A stretch of 50,627 nt of DNA from Lysobacter arseniciresistens ZS79 (lineage in GTDB: Bacteria > Pseudomonadota > Gammaproteobacteria > Xanthomonadales > Xanthomonadaceae). The translations under genes were made by a program, and so were the position numbers. The notes under the pieces are model-generated. The model saw only the letters and a program-made list of their open reading frames with translations, made no database searches and was not told where the DNA came from. The stretch spans positions 1 through 50,627 of the forward strand of contig NZ_AVPT01000018.1 in assembly GCF_000768335.1 (NCBI RefSeq), written 5' to 3'. Below, one piece after another: positions 17,631 through 26,773 of this stretch (positions are counted from its first letter, which is position 1; each line of letters starts with the position of its first letter).

Positions 17631-17937
17631 GCGTGGGGTTCTTTGCGGTGCAGGGCCGGCTGCGCGGCGGATCGGTCCGGTTCCGGCCCCCGGCAATCCG
17701 GCCACCGGTTCGGTAGCGCGGTCCTGCCCGGAAGGGTCTGGCGGAACGGGTGTCTGCATGTCGGCCTGGCTCATCGCCAGACGGAAAATCGTCCGTCTGG
17801 GTATCCGACCGTACTCCTCGTTCGCGGGGACGACAAGGGCTTTGGAGGGGGATTGTGAGCTCCGCCGCATTCATCCTGCGCCGGGCCGCGGCACGAAGCC
17901 AACCGGTTGATGAATAACGATTTTTTAAGCGATCGGC
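17631..17937. other. Intergenic stretch with one perfect hairpin
   Basis: I see no gene here. A 9-bp perfect stem, CCAGACGGA-AAATCG-TCCGTCTGG, lies at 17777-17800 and could be an operator or RNA hairpin. A T-run near 17922-17927 lacks a preceding stem, so it is not called a terminator. Confidence 0.45.
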
Positions 17938-18552
17938 TCAGTCGTCGCCGGAGGCTTCCTCGGCCTGCCGCAGCAGTTCGGCCTCCTGCCGCGCCAGTTC
18001 GGCCTCGCGCGCACGCGCGGCCTTGAGGCGGGCGGCCTCGGCGCCGGCGACGTTCTGCAGGGTCGACTCGATGTCCTGCATCGCCTCGGCGCTGCTGCTG
18101 GCCTGCGCGCGCAGGCGGGCGGCCTCCTCGGCCTGGATCCGGGCCTGGATGCGCAGCCGCTCGGCCTCGGCGCGGGCCTCGGCGGCGTCGCGGCGGCTGG
18201 CCTCGACGATCAGCTCGCTGCGGGTGCGCTCGAGCCGGTCGATCCGGCGCTGCATCGCTTCGGTGCGGGCGGCGACCTCGGCGATCCGGACGCGGCGCTC
18301 GGCCACGTAGCGGGCGACGTCCTTCTGGCTGCCGCGGGCGTTGGCCAGCGCATCGAGCGCCTGCCGGGCCTGGAGCCGCTCATAGGCGGCGGCGCTGGCG
18401 GTGTCGGGGTCGGCGTCCAGCGCGGCCAGCTGCTGCGACATCTGCATCACCGCGGCATCGCCGTCCTGCGCGTGCGCCGGCGCGAGCACCAGCGCGGCCG
18501 CCAGCAGGGCGGCGCCGAGCAGCGTCGCGGACGGTTCGTGGATGCGGTTCAT
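17938..18552 (-). CDS. Secreted Ala/Glu/Arg-rich coiled-coil protein
   Basis: A 204-aa protein with an N-terminal signal peptide (LLGAALLAAALVLAPAHAQ, cleavage after AHA) followed by a long charged helical region dominated by Ala, Glu and Arg, predicted coiled coil. No enzymatic motif is visible. It overlaps the preceding lipoprotein gene by ATGA, so the two are co-translated. Proteins of this type are often found as a periplasmic partner of a DUF4398 lipoprotein, sometimes next to an OmpA-like gene, which is absent here. Function unknown; an envelope structural role is a guess. Confidence 0.75.
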   Translation of the reverse strand: MNRIHEPSATLLGAALLAAALVLAPAHAQDGDAAVMQMSQQLAALDADPDTASAAAYERLQARQALDALANARGSQKDVARYVAERRVRIAEVAARTEAMQRRIDRLERTRSELIVEASRRDAAEARAEAERLRIQARIQAEEAARLRAQASSSAEAMQDIESTLQNVAGAEAARLKAARAREAELARQEAELLRQAEEASGDD

Positions 18553-18923
18553 CGGGCACCTCCCAGACGGCGCTGCAGTTGTTCGACTTCGGCCTCGCGC
18601 TGGGCCAGTTCGGCCTCGGCCAGCGCCTGCCGGCTGAGCGCGTGGGCAAGGTCGGCGTCGGCGTGGGCGGCGGCGGCGAGGCGGCGGGCGTCGTCGTGGC
18701 GGCCGTCGGCCATCGCGGCCTGCGCGCGGGCGAGGCCGTCGCGGGCCAGCTCGACCTCGGCGCTGGCGTACTGGTCGGCATCGGCGCCGGTGGCGCGGAC
18801 GACCGCCTGCTCGGCGGCGTTGAGCTCGGCGGTCGGCGGCGGCAGGGTGGCGCAGGCGGCGAGCGCGCAAGCGAGAACTGCGCCCACAAGCAGATAACGG
18901 AATTGTGCGAAGCTGGCGTACAT
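18549..18923 (-). CDS. DUF4398-type lipoprotein
   Basis: A 124-aa lipoprotein. The signal peptide ends in a lipobox (CALAAC), and the mature part is a short helical hairpin rich in Ala and acidic residues (QYASAEVELARDGLARAQAAM), the DUF4398 pattern. The ATG at 18923 gives a sensible signal peptide; the upstream frame to 19025 overlaps the pilU promoter region and lacks one. It is transcribed away from pilU and coupled by ATGA to the following coiled-coil gene. Confidence 0.82.
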   Translation of the reverse strand: MYASFAQFRYLLVGAVLACALAACATLPPPTAELNAAEQAVVRATGADADQYASAEVELARDGLARAQAAMADGRHDDARRLAAAAHADADLAHALSRQALAEAELAQREAEVEQLQRRLGGAR

Positions 18924-19017
18924 GGGGAGTCCCGGATGGCGGTCTGTCGCCCGGGCATTGTGATCAGGCCGGCGCCGCGCTTGCAACGGGCGCGCGCCGC
19001 AAACGAGAGGTGGATGC

Positions 19018-20124
19018 ATGGACATCGGCTATTTCCTGAAGCTGATGACGGAAAAGAACGCGTCGGACATGTTCCTGTCCACCGGCGCACCGGTCTACAT
19101 CAAGATCGAGGGCAAGCTGCATCCGCTGGGCAACACCGGCCTGCCGCCGGGCATGGTCAAGAAGATCGCCTACTCGCTGATGGACGAGGGCCAGGTCCCG
19201 CAGTTCGAACGCGAGCTGGAGCTGAACATGGCCTACGCGCTGCCCGAGGCCGGGCGCTTCCGCGTCAACGTGTTCAAGCAGCGTGGCGAGGTTGGCATGG
19301 TGATCCGCGCGATCCGCAGCGTGATCCCGTCGATCGAGGAGCTGCAGCTGCCGCAGGTGCTCAAGAACATCATCATGGAACCGCGCGGGCTGGTGCTGAT
19401 CGTCGGTTCCACCGGCTCGGGCAAGTCGACCACGCTGGCGTCGATGATCGACTACCGCAACTCCAACATGTCCGGCCACATCCTCACCATCGAGGACCCG
19501 ATCGAATACCTGCACCGGCACAAGCGCTCGCTGGTGAACCAGCGCGAGGTCGGCCTCGATACCCACGCCTTCCACAACGCGCTGAAGAACGCGATGCGCG
19601 AGGCGCCGGACGTGATCCTGATCGGCGAGATCCTCGACCAGACCACGATGGAGGCCGCGATCGCGTTCGCCGAGACCGGCCACCTGTGCCTGGCCACCCT
19701 GCACTCCAACAATGCCGACCAGACGCTCGAGCGCATCCTCAACTTCTTCCCCGAGGCCGCGCACAAGAACGTGCTGATGAACCTCGCGCTGAACCTCAAG
19801 GCGGTGATCAGCCAGCGCCTGGTGATCGGCACCGACGGCCGCCGCCTGCCGGCATCGGAGGTGCTGATCAACACCCCGCACATCCGCGACCTGATGCGGC
19901 GCGGCCAGGTGCACGAGATCAAGCACGCGATGGAGGAGTCGCTGGAGGAAGGCGTCGAGACCTTCGACCAGTGCCTGTTCCGGCTGGCGAAGGAAGGCCG
20001 GATCGAGGTCGAGGAAGCGCTGCGCGCGGCCGACTCGCGCGAGGGCCTGGCGCTCAAGTTCCGGCTGTCGGAAGGCGCCGGGGCCGAGCACGACCCCTAC
20101 GCCGACGTGTTCACGCCGCAGTAA
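19018..20124 (+). CDS. pilU: Type IV pilus twitching motility ATPase PilU
   Basis: A 368-aa hexameric ATPase of the PilT/PilU retraction family. It shows the N-terminal PAS-like region, Walker A GSTGSGKST at about 130, the Asp box TIEDPIEYLH, Walker B DVILIGEILD, and the His box ATLHSNNADQT. The length and the C-terminal acidic extension fit PilU rather than PilT. The second motif reads GEILDQTT, where PilT proteins have GEMRD, so the arginine of this motif is replaced. PilU helps PilT power pilus retraction at the inner membrane. pilT is not adjacent in view, and the divergent neighbour is a lipoprotein. Confidence 0.93.
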   Translation: MDIGYFLKLMTEKNASDMFLSTGAPVYIKIEGKLHPLGNTGLPPGMVKKIAYSLMDEGQVPQFERELELNMAYALPEAGRFRVNVFKQRGEVGMVIRAIRSVIPSIEELQLPQVLKNIIMEPRGLVLIVGSTGSGKSTTLASMIDYRNSNMSGHILTIEDPIEYLHRHKRSLVNQREVGLDTHAFHNALKNAMREAPDVILIGEILDQTTMEAAIAFAETGHLCLATLHSNNADQTLERILNFFPEAAHKNVLMNLALNLKAVISQRLVIGTDGRRLPASEVLINTPHIRDLMRRGQVHEIKHAMEESLEEGVETFDQCLFRLAKEGRIEVEEALRAADSREGLALKFRLSEGAGAEHDPYADVFTPQ

Positions 20125-20149
20125 CGGGCCCGTCCGGGGACGACGCGCC

Positions 20150-20815
20150 TCAGTTCGGCTGCGGCGCGTCCGGCTGCTTCTCGGGACGCGCGACGTCGAA
20201 TGCCGGCAGCGCGAGGCAGGCCCGCTCGATCCGCTCGATCGTCGGGTACGGCGACAGGTCGACGCCGAAGCGGCGCGCGTTGTAGACCTGCGGCACCAGG
20301 CAGCAGTCGGCCAGGCCCGGGGTGTTGCCCTCGCAGAACTCGCCGGTGGACGGGTGGTCGGTCAGCATCGCCTCCACCGCGGCGAAACCGTCGGTGATCC
20401 AGTGCCGCACCCATTCGTCGCGCTCGGGCTGCGGCACGTTCCATTCGCGGTCGAAGTACTGCAGCACGCGCAGGTTGTTGAGCGGGTGGATGTCGCAGGC
20501 CACCGCAAGCGCGATCGCGCGGCTGCGCTGGCGGTCGCGGCTGGTGGCCGGCAGCAGCGCCGGCTCGGGCCAGGTCTCGTCGAGGTATTCGAGGATCGCG
20601 ACCGACTGCCGCAGGATGCGGTCGCCGTGCTTGAGCACCGGCACCAGCTCCTGCGGGTTGAGCTCGCGGAAGCCGTCGGTGTGTTGCTCGCCGCCGTCCC
20701 GGACCAGGTGCACTGGCAGCGTCTCGTAGGCCAGCCCCTTGAGGTTGAGGCCGATCCGCACGCGGTAGGCGGCGCTGGAGCGCCAGTACGAATACAGCTG
20801 CAAATGGTCCGCCAT
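20150..20815 (-). CDS. maiA: Maleylacetoacetate isomerase (zeta-class GST)
   Basis: A 221-aa glutathione-dependent isomerase. The N-terminal thioredoxin-like half has the zeta-class signature YWRSSAAYRVRI, with catalytic Ser/Cys-region residues, and the LVPVLKHGD and QSVAILEYLDE glutathione-binding strands. The C-terminal half is helical with ADCCLVPQVYNA. It converts maleylacetoacetate to fumarylacetoacetate in tyrosine and phenylalanine degradation. The start ATG is at 20815; the frame extends upstream without family support. The next gene upstream encodes the hydrolase that uses its product. Confidence 0.92.
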   Translation of the reverse strand: MADHLQLYSYWRSSAAYRVRIGLNLKGLAYETLPVHLVRDGGEQHTDGFRELNPQELVPVLKHGDRILRQSVAILEYLDETWPEPALLPATSRDRQRSRAIALAVACDIHPLNNLRVLQYFDREWNVPQPERDEWVRHWITDGFAAVEAMLTDHPSTGEFCEGNTPGLADCCLVPQVYNARRFGVDLSPYPTIERIERACLALPAFDVARPEKQPDAPQPN

Positions 20816-20913
20816 CCGCGACCTTCCTTCTGTCATGTGCGCCCCCCCCGCGCAACGGTAATACGGTGCCGTCGCCGCCGGACGGCCGTCCGACGGCGCG
20901 GCATGGCCGCCGG

Positions 20914-21900
20914 TCAGCTGTCGTGGCGCTCGATGCGCTGCTCGATCGCGCCGAAGATGCTGTTGCCGTCGCGGTCGAGCATCTCGATCCGGACGACATC
21001 GCCGAAGCTCATGAACGGCGTCGACGGCTTGCCGTCGCGCAGGGTCTCGACCGTGCGCTGTTCGGCGAAGCAGGACGCGCCCAGCCCGGTGTCCTCGTTG
21101 GCGATGGTGCCGGAACCGACGATCGCGCCAGCCGACAGCGGCCGCGTCTTCGCCGCGTGCGCGACCAGCTGGGCGAAGTTGAACTGCATGTCGACGCCGG
21201 CTTCCGGCGCGCCGAACCACTTGCCGTTGACATGGGTCAGCATCGGCAGGTGCAGCTTGCTGTCGCGCCACGCGTCGCCGAGCTCGTCCGGGGTCACGAA
21301 CACCGGGCTCAGGGCCGAGCGCGGCTTGGACTGCAGGAAGCCGAAACCCTTGGCCAGCTCGCCCGGGATCAGGTTGCGCAGCGAGACGTCGTTGACCAGC
21401 CCGACCAGCTGGATGTGGCCGGCGGCCTGCTCGGGCGTGACCGCCATCGGCACGTCGTCGGTGACCACCACCAGTTCGGCCTCCAGATCGATGCCGTACT
21501 CCTCGCTCGGCACGCGGACCGGATCGCGCGGGCCGTAGAAGCCGGCGCTGACCGCCTGGTACATCAGCGGGTCGGTGTAGAAGCTCTCGGGAACCTCGGC
21601 GCCACGGGCGCGGCGGACGCGCTCGACGTGCGGCAGGTAGGCGCTGCCGTCGACGAACTCGTAGGCGCGCGGCAGCGGCGCGGCCAACGCGGCGGGGTCG
21701 AGATCGAAGGCGCCCTCGGCCTCGCCCGCGGCGAGCTTCTCCGACAGCGCGACCAGCCGCGGCGCGGTGTTGCTCCAGTCCTCCAGCGCGCGCTGCAGGG
21801 TGTCGGCGATGCCGGTCGCGCGCACCGCGCGGCCGAGGTCGCGGGAAACGACCACCAGGGTGCCGTCGCGGCCGCCTTCCTTGAGGGAACCAAGCTTCAT
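20914..21900 (-). CDS. fahA: Fumarylacetoacetate hydrolase family protein
   Basis: A 328-aa FAH-fold enzyme. The metal-binding acidic residues appear in the DLEAELVVVTDD block, and GSGTIANEDTG and LRDGKPSTPFMSFGD match the C-terminal core. It hydrolyses fumarylacetoacetate to fumarate and acetoacetate, the last step of tyrosine breakdown. The ATG at 21900 gives MKLGSLKEGGRDG, the typical N-terminus of this single-domain bacterial form (about 330 aa, shorter than animal FAH). It lies 98 bp before maiA on the same strand; hmgA and hppD, the earlier steps, are 20 kb away. Confidence 0.9.
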   Translation of the reverse strand: MKLGSLKEGGRDGTLVVVSRDLGRAVRATGIADTLQRALEDWSNTAPRLVALSEKLAAGEAEGAFDLDPAALAAPLPRAYEFVDGSAYLPHVERVRRARGAEVPESFYTDPLMYQAVSAGFYGPRDPVRVPSEEYGIDLEAELVVVTDDVPMAVTPEQAAGHIQLVGLVNDVSLRNLIPGELAKGFGFLQSKPRSALSPVFVTPDELGDAWRDSKLHLPMLTHVNGKWFGAPEAGVDMQFNFAQLVAHAAKTRPLSAGAIVGSGTIANEDTGLGASCFAEQRTVETLRDGKPSTPFMSFGDVVRIEMLDRDGNSIFGAIEQRIERHDS

Positions 21901-22015
21901 CGGTGCAGTCCTTCCGTTACTGGGCGCGTGGCGCGCGATGGTTTCAATTGTAACGGCTTGCCGCGCGCAGGCCAGCGGCACCGGCGGCGCGCTCCGGAAG
22001 CGCCGGCGGACGGGC

Positions 22016-22044
22016 AACAAAAAACCCGCCTTGCGGCGGGTTCT
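22016..22044 (-). terminator. Rho-independent terminator after tRNA-Gln
   Basis: On the minus strand an AACCCGCC-GCAA-GGCGGGTT stem-loop is followed by a T-run, about 10 nt downstream of the tRNA 3' end. Confidence 0.9.
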
Positions 22045-22053
22045 TTGCGGATC

Positions 22054-22128
22054 TGGCAGCCCCGGATGGATTCGAACCACCGAATGCCTGAGTCAGAGTC
22101 AGGTGCCTTACCGCTTGGCGACGGGGCT
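22054..22128 (-). tRNA. tRNA-Gln (anticodon CTG)
   Basis: The minus strand folds as a full cloverleaf: acceptor AGCCCCG/CGGGGCT, D arm GCCAAGCGGTAAGGC, anticodon stem CCTGA/TCAGG with loop CTCTGAC (anticodon CUG), T arm with TTCGAAT, discriminator G and an encoded CCA. It reads codon CAG. It sits directly downstream of rpsI on the same strand and may be co-transcribed. Confidence 0.96.
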
Positions 22129-22152
22129 GTGGAACTGGTGTCGGAGCGTATT

Positions 22153-22545
22153 TTAGCGCTTCGAGAACTGGGTTGCACGACGTGCCTTGTGCAGGCCGAC
22201 CTTCTTGCGCTCGACCTCGCGGGCGTCGCGGGTCACGAAGCCGGCCTTGCGCAGCTCGGACTTCAGCGACTCGTCATACTCGACCAGCGCGCGGGCGATG
22301 CCCAGGCGGATGGCACCGGCCTGGCCGGTGGTGCCGCCGCCGGCAACGGTGACGTTGACGTCGAACTTGTCGGTCGACTGGGTCAGCTCGAGCGGCTGGC
22401 GCACGATCATGCGCGCGGTCTCGCGGCCGAAGAACTCGTCGATCGAACGCTGGTTGATGGTGATCTTGCCATCGCCCTTGCGCAGGTAGACGCGGGCGGT
22501 GGAGGACTTGCGGCGGCCGGTGCCGTAATTCTGCTGGATTGCCAT
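22153..22545 (-). CDS. rpsI: 30S ribosomal protein S9
   Basis: A 130-aa protein with the S9 layout: [13 protein letters not shown] at the N-terminus, [19 protein letters not shown] in the middle and the conserved basic tail ending [11 protein letters not shown], which reaches the ribosomal P site. It is in the usual rplM-rpsI operon, 9 bp after rplM. Confidence 0.98.
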   Translation of the reverse strand: MAIQQNYGTGRRKSSTARVYLRKGDGKITINQRSIDEFFGRETARMIVRQPLELTQSTDKFDVNVTVAGGGTTGQAGAIRLGIARALVEYDESLKSELRKAGFVTRDAREVERKKVGLHKARRATQFSKR

Positions 22546-22554
22546 GTCGGTACC

Positions 22555-22983
22555 TTAGATGTCGAGCGGCTGCGGCTGCTGGGCGGCGTGCGGGTGCTCG
22601 GCGTCGGCGTAGACCTTGAGCTTGCGGTACATCGCGCGGCCGAGCGGATTCTTCGGCAGCATGCCCTTGACCGCGATCTCGATGACGCGCTCCGGGTGGC
22701 GCTCCAGCGCCTGACCCAGGGTCTCGGTCTTCAGGTTGCCGATGTAGCCGGTGAAGCGGTGGTACTTCTTGTCCGCCAGCTTGTTGCCGGTGACGGCGAT
22801 CTTCTCGGCGTTGATCACCACCAGGTAATCGCCGGTGTCGACGTGCGGGGTGTAGACCGGCTTGTGCTTGCCGCGCAGGCGGTGCGCGAGTTCGGCGGCG
22901 AGGCGGCCGAGGGTCTTGCCGGTGGCGTCGACGAGATACCAGTCACGCTGGACGGTCTCGTTCTTGGCGGTGAATGTCTTCAT
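22555..22983 (-). CDS. rplM: 50S ribosomal protein L13
   Basis: A 142-aa protein beginning [20 protein letters not shown], with [18 protein letters not shown] and [11 protein letters not shown], all characteristic of L13. The ATG at 22983 is the normal start; the longer open frame upstream is antisense noise. It is first in the rplM-rpsI pair. A GCGTCC/GGACGC stem in the leader (about 23027-23042) may be an autoregulatory site, but this is unproven. Confidence 0.98.
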   Translation of the reverse strand: MKTFTAKNETVQRDWYLVDATGKTLGRLAAELAHRLRGKHKPVYTPHVDTGDYLVVINAEKIAVTGNKLADKKYHRFTGYIGNLKTETLGQALERHPERVIEIAVKGMLPKNPLGRAMYRKLKVYADAEHPHAAQQPQPLDI

Positions 22984-23163
22984 GACGGGTCTTCTATGGG
23001 TACCTGGTCGGGCTGATTGCGGCGGCGTCCGTCGAGGGACGCGGCCGGAACTTCGCCGCGCGTTGGATCGCCCGCGATACGACTGCGGAACGAAAGAGGC
23101 GGAATGATAGCGGCACTCGCGGAACATCGCAAGCCACCGGACCGCCCATGCTAGCATCGCCGC

Positions 23164-24315
23164 ATGCCCCCTGCTATGCCCGCGCCCGACGCCCGTCCGG
23201 ACCCGGCCGCTGCGGCGGTGGTGGCGCTGGCCGACCGCTGCGTGCAATGCGGGCTGTGCCTGCCGGTGTGCCCGACCTATACCCGCGGGCGGCTCGAGGC
23301 CGAGTCCCCGCGCGGCCGCATCGCGCTGGCGCGGGCCTGGGCGCTGCAGGCGATCGAGCCCACGGCCATCGGCGACCGCCACCTCGACCAGTGCCTGGGC
23401 TGCCGCAGCTGCGAGGCGGTCTGCCCCGCGGGGGTCGAGTACGGCGCGCTGCTGCAACTGGCGCGTACCCGGCGGCGCACGCGGCGCGGCGCGTCCCTGC
23501 GGCAACGGCTGACCGAATGGTTCACCGCGCGACCACAACTACTCAGCCGCGCCTTCGGCCTGTACCGACTGCTCCACCCGGCCCTGCCCGCCCGGTTGCG
23601 GCCGTTGCCGCGGCCGCCGCGAGTCATGGGCCAGCCGGCGACCGGGAACCAGGGCGCCACCACCGCGACGCTGTTCATCGGCTGCGTCGCCGGCGCCTAC
23701 GAAGGTCCGGTGCGCGACGCGCTCGCGCGGCTGTGCACCGCCGCCGGCGTCGAGCTGCGGACACCCGCCGGCCAGGGCTGCTGCGGCGCCATCCACGCCC
23801 ACGGCGGCAATGCTGGCGAAGCGGCCCGGCTCGGCCGGCGCAACCGCGAGGCGTTCGCCGGCAGCGACACCGTGCTGACGCTCGCCAGCGGCTGCCACGA
23901 AGCGGTCGCCGCCGCGGTCGGCGCGTCCGCCCTCGACGCGTTCGGGTTCCTCGACCGCCACCGCGACCGCCTGCGCTTCGCCGAGCGGCGCGAGCGGGTC
24001 GCGCTGCACCTGCCCTGCACCCAGCGCAACGTGGTGAAGTCGGTGCCGGCGCTGCGGCGGCTGCTGGCGTCGGTGCCGGGATTGGAGGTGGTCGAACTGG
24101 ACGCCGGATTCGGCTGCTGCGGCGCTGCCGGCACCGCGATGCTGGTCGATCCGGAGGGTGCCGCGGAGTATCGCCAGCCATTGCTGGAGCAGTTCGCCGC
24201 CAGCGGTGCGACTCTCCTGCTCAGCGCCAACATCGGCTGCCGGCTGCACCTGGCCAACGGCACCGCCGCGCCGGTCCAGCACCCGCTGGAACTGCTGGCC
24301 GCGGCGGTTCGCTAG
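23164..24315 (+). CDS. (Fe-S)-binding protein, glycolate oxidase GlcF-like
   Basis: A 383-aa iron-sulfur electron-transfer subunit. Two 4Fe-4S motifs lie near the N-terminus, [12 protein letters not shown] and [12 protein letters not shown], and the C-terminal part has two cysteine-rich CCG motifs ([22 protein letters not shown]). This is the GlcF/LutA layout, which passes electrons from a flavin dehydrogenase such as glycolate or lactate oxidase. No GlcD/GlcE flavoprotein is adjacent, so the partner and substrate are open. It ends 9 bp before coq7 and is probably co-transcribed with it. Confidence 0.85.
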   Translation: MPPAMPAPDARPDPAAAAVVALADRCVQCGLCLPVCPTYTRGRLEAESPRGRIALARAWALQAIEPTAIGDRHLDQCLGCRSCEAVCPAGVEYGALLQLARTRRRTRRGASLRQRLTEWFTARPQLLSRAFGLYRLLHPALPARLRPLPRPPRVMGQPATGNQGATTATLFIGCVAGAYEGPVRDALARLCTAAGVELRTPAGQGCCGAIHAHGGNAGEAARLGRRNREAFAGSDTVLTLASGCHEAVAAAVGASALDAFGFLDRHRDRLRFAERRERVALHLPCTQRNVVKSVPALRRLLASVPGLEVVELDAGFGCCGAAGTAMLVDPEGAAEYRQPLLEQFAASGATLLLSANIGCRLHLANGTAAPVQHPLELLAAAVR

Positions 24316-24324
24316 ACTGGCGCC

Positions 24325-24972
24325 ATGACCGCCACCGCACGCCATCTCGGCCCGCTCGACCGCTTCCTCGACCAGACCCAGCGCGCGCTCGAAACCGTGC
24401 TGGGCGCGCCGGTTGCCGAGCGCCCCAACCCCGCCGCCGGCGAGCCCGACATCGTCATGGCCGACGAGGAGCGCCGCCATTCGGCCGGGCTGATGCGGAT
24501 CAACCACGTCGGCGAGGTCTGCGCACAGGCGCTGTACACCGGCCAGGCCGCCGTCGCCCGCGACGAGGCCACCCGCGCCCACCTGCTCGCCGCCGCGCAG
24601 GAGGAGACCGACCACCTCGCCTGGTGCGCCGACCGCCTGCGCGAGCTCGACAGCCGCCCGAGCCTGCTCAACGCGCTGTGGTACGGCGGCAGCTACGCGA
24701 TCGGCGTGGCCGCCGGCCTGCGCGGCGACGGCTGGAACCTGGGTTTCGTGGTCGAGACCGAGCGCCAGGTCGAGGCCCACATCGACGAGCACCTGGCCTC
24801 GCTGCCGGCCGACGACCACCGCAGCCGCGCGATCCTGCGGGTGATGAAGGCCGACGAGGCGCGCCACGCCGACAACGCCGAGGCGGCCGGCGCGCGGGTG
24901 CTGCCATTCCCGATCCCGCGGGTGATGGCGGCCGCGTCGAAGCTGATGAAGACCGTCGCCTACCGGATCTGA
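24325..24972 (+). CDS. coq7: 2-polyprenyl-3-methyl-6-methoxy-1,4-benzoquinone monooxygenase
   Basis: A 215-aa di-iron hydroxylase of ubiquinone synthesis that adds the C6 hydroxyl to demethoxyubiquinone. The ligand motifs are present: [36 protein letters not shown] and [11 protein letters not shown]. The length fits the bacterial Coq7 form used by Xanthomonas and Pseudomonas instead of UbiF. The enzyme is peripheral to the inner membrane. Confidence 0.95.
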   Translation: MTATARHLGPLDRFLDQTQRALETVLGAPVAERPNPAAGEPDIVMADEERRHSAGLMRINHVGEVCAQALYTGQAAVARDEATRAHLLAAAQEETDHLAWCADRLRELDSRPSLLNALWYGGSYAIGVAAGLRGDGWNLGFVVETERQVEAHIDEHLASLPADDHRSRAILRVMKADEARHADNAEAAGARVLPFPIPRVMAAASKLMKTVAYRI

Positions 24973-24992
24973 CCCGGGCGGAACCGCACACG

Positions 24993-25021
24993 AAAAAGGC
25001 CGGCGACATGCCGGCCTTTTC
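24993..25021. terminator. Bidirectional terminator between coq7 and speD
   Basis: AAAAGGCCGGC-GACAT-GCCGGCCTTTT: an 11-bp stem with A/T tails on both sides, placed between two convergent genes. Confidence 0.92.
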
Positions 25022-25040
25022 GCATCCACCGCGCACGCGG

Positions 25041-25832
25041 TCAGTCGACCAGGTTGCGCCCGTGGTACAGCTCCTCGATCTCGCGCTTGAGCCGCGCCTC
25101 GATCTTCATCCGCTCCTTGAACGACAGGTTGCGCGCCTTCTCCTCGAACAGGTAGCGGTCGAGGTCGAACTCCTTCAGGTGCATCTTGGTGTGGTAGATG
25201 TTTTCCTGGTAGACGTTCACGTCGAGCATCTCGTAGCGCGACTTGATGTTCTTGGCCAGGTAGTCCTGGATCGAGTTGATCTTGTGGTCGATGTAGTGCT
25301 TCTTGCCCTTGATGTCGCGGGTGAAGCCGCGCACGCGGTAGTCCATCACCACGATGTCGGACTCCAGCGACTCGATCAGGTAGTTCAGCGCCTTCAGCGG
25401 CGAGATCACGCCGCAGGTGGCCACGTCGATGTCGGCGCGGAAGGTCGCGATGCCGTTGTCCGGGTGGGTCTCCGGATACGTGTGCACGGTGATGTGCGAC
25501 TTGTCCATGTGCGCGACCACCGCGTCGGAGATCACGCCCTTGGCGTCCTTCTTGTCGATCACCGGCTCCTCGGAAATGAGGATGGTGACCGACGCGCCCT
25601 GCGGGTCGTAGTCCTGGCGCGCGATGTTGAGGATGTTGGCGCCGATGATGTCCGCCACGTCCGTCAGTATCTGGGTCAGGCGGTCGGCGTTGTAGGCCTC
25701 GTCGATGTACTCGATGTACCGTCGCCGCTCGTCCTCGGACGCGGCGAAGCAGACATCGTAGATGTTGAACGAGAGTGCCTTGGTGAGGTTGTTGAAACCC
25801 TGCAACCTCAGGCGCGGCAACGGCTTGACCAC
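25041..25832 (-). CDS. speD: S-adenosylmethionine decarboxylase proenzyme
   Basis: A 263-aa pyruvoyl enzyme of the E. coli (class 1A) type that makes decarboxylated SAM for spermidine synthesis. The self-cleavage serine that becomes pyruvate is in [13 protein letters not shown], and the motif [15 protein letters not shown] follows. Of the possible starts I chose the GTG at 25832 because it yields [15 protein letters not shown], the usual N-terminus in Xanthomonas; a TTG at 25856 is the longer option. It is divergent from clp, as in related genomes. Confidence 0.93.
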   Translation of the reverse strand: MVKPLPRLRLQGFNNLTKALSFNIYDVCFAASEDERRRYIEYIDEAYNADRLTQILTDVADIIGANILNIARQDYDPQGASVTILISEEPVIDKKDAKGVISDAVVAHMDKSHITVHTYPETHPDNGIATFRADIDVATCGVISPLKALNYLIESLESDIVVMDYRVRGFTRDIKGKKHYIDHKINSIQDYLAKNIKSRYEMLDVNVYQENIYHTKMHLKEFDLDRYLFEEKARNLSFKERMKIEARLKREIEELYHGRNLVD

Positions 25833-25863
25833 GGCGTTTTCCGGTTGGATGAGCAAGGGGGCG

Positions 25864-25892
25864 ATTATGGGGCAATCGACCGTGATGGGAAA
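25864..25892 (-). promoter_or_regulatory. Possible speD promoter
   Basis: On the minus strand TTTCCC, a 17-bp spacer and CATAAT lie about 32 nt before the speD GTG. The -10 is good and the -35 weak. This is a reading by eye only. Confidence 0.35.
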
Positions 25893-25984
25893 ATGCGCCC
25901 GCCCGGCGATTGTCCCGCAAGGGCAGGATTTGCCTCGCGGCGCCAGTTGGACCTAAGCTCGCTGATCATTCAGGTTTCACTCAC

Positions 25985-26674
25985 ATGTCCGCCAATCCGG
26001 TAGCCCCCTTGACTGCACTGAGCCGAACCAACAGCCCCCTGATGCCAGACGGGGCGGTGATCGAACGCTTCCTGGCCCACTGCCACCGCCGCCGCTACCC
26101 CTCGCGCACCGATGTGTTCCGCCCCGGCGACCCGGCCAGCACGCTGTATTACGTGGTTTCCGGCTCGGTCAGCATCATCACCGAGGAGGACGACGGCCGC
26201 GAGCTGGTACTGGGCTACTTCGGCCCGGGCGAGTTCGTCGGCGAGCTGGGACTGTTCATCGAGAACGACCAGCGCGAGGTGATCCTGCGCACCCGCACGC
26301 CGTGCGAGCTGGCCGAGATCGGCCACGAGCGCTTCTACGACCTGCTGCTGTCGCGGCTGGCGCCGGACGCGCCGAAGCTGCTGTACGCGATCGGCTCGCA
26401 GATCTCGCGGCGGCTGCTGGACACCAGCCGGAAGGCCGGGCGGCTGGCGTTCCTCGACGTCACCGACCGCATCGTGCGCGCCCTGCACGACCTGGCGAAG
26501 GAGCCGGAGGCGATGAGCCACCCCGACGGCACCCAGCTGCGGGTCTCGCGGCAGGAGCTGTCGCGGCTGGTCGGCTGCTCGCGCGAGATGGCCGGCCGCG
26601 TGCTCAAGAAGCTGCAGGCCGACGGCAAGCTGCACGCCCGTGGCAAGACGGTGGTGCTGTACGGCACCCGCTGA
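25985..26674 (+). CDS. clp: CRP-like transcription factor Clp
   Basis: A 229-aa CRP/FNR-family regulator. The N-terminal cyclic-nucleotide domain has the FRPGDPASTLYYVVSG and GEFVGELGLF motifs, and the long dimerisation helix follows (LLYAIGSQISRRL). The C-terminal HTH carries the recognition helix VGCSREMAGRVLKKL, with a Glu-Met pair in place of the CRP Glu-Thr. Length and neighbour (divergent speD) match Xanthomonas Clp, which binds c-di-GMP and controls virulence, exoenzymes and motility. The ATG at 25985 is preferred over the upstream in-frame start because it gives the standard length. Confidence 0.93.
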   Translation: MSANPVAPLTALSRTNSPLMPDGAVIERFLAHCHRRRYPSRTDVFRPGDPASTLYYVVSGSVSIITEEDDGRELVLGYFGPGEFVGELGLFIENDQREVILRTRTPCELAEIGHERFYDLLLSRLAPDAPKLLYAIGSQISRRLLDTSRKAGRLAFLDVTDRIVRALHDLAKEPEAMSHPDGTQLRVSRQELSRLVGCSREMAGRVLKKLQADGKLHARGKTVVLYGTR

Positions 26675-26773
26675 GCGCAGGCGTCCATGAAGGCTGAGCG
26701 GGCGGCCCTCGGGTCGCCCGTTCCATTTGGGGGGGGAGATCGCATCCCTCGCAGGGCGGGTGACCACGCGCCC

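Noticed and set aside
25910-25984. A 25-residue N-terminal extension of Clp
   Set aside because: The ATG at 25985 gives the standard length of about 230 aa, and the upstream part is intergenic in character.
23148-26003. A 951-codon plus-strand open frame
   Set aside because: It shadows the GlcF-like and coq7 genes in another frame and crosses the antisense speD gene and a clear terminator.
26675-26773. A G-rich run (near 26730) as a regulatory element
   Set aside because: It is a short homopolymer next to the repeat element with no visible structure or gene context.
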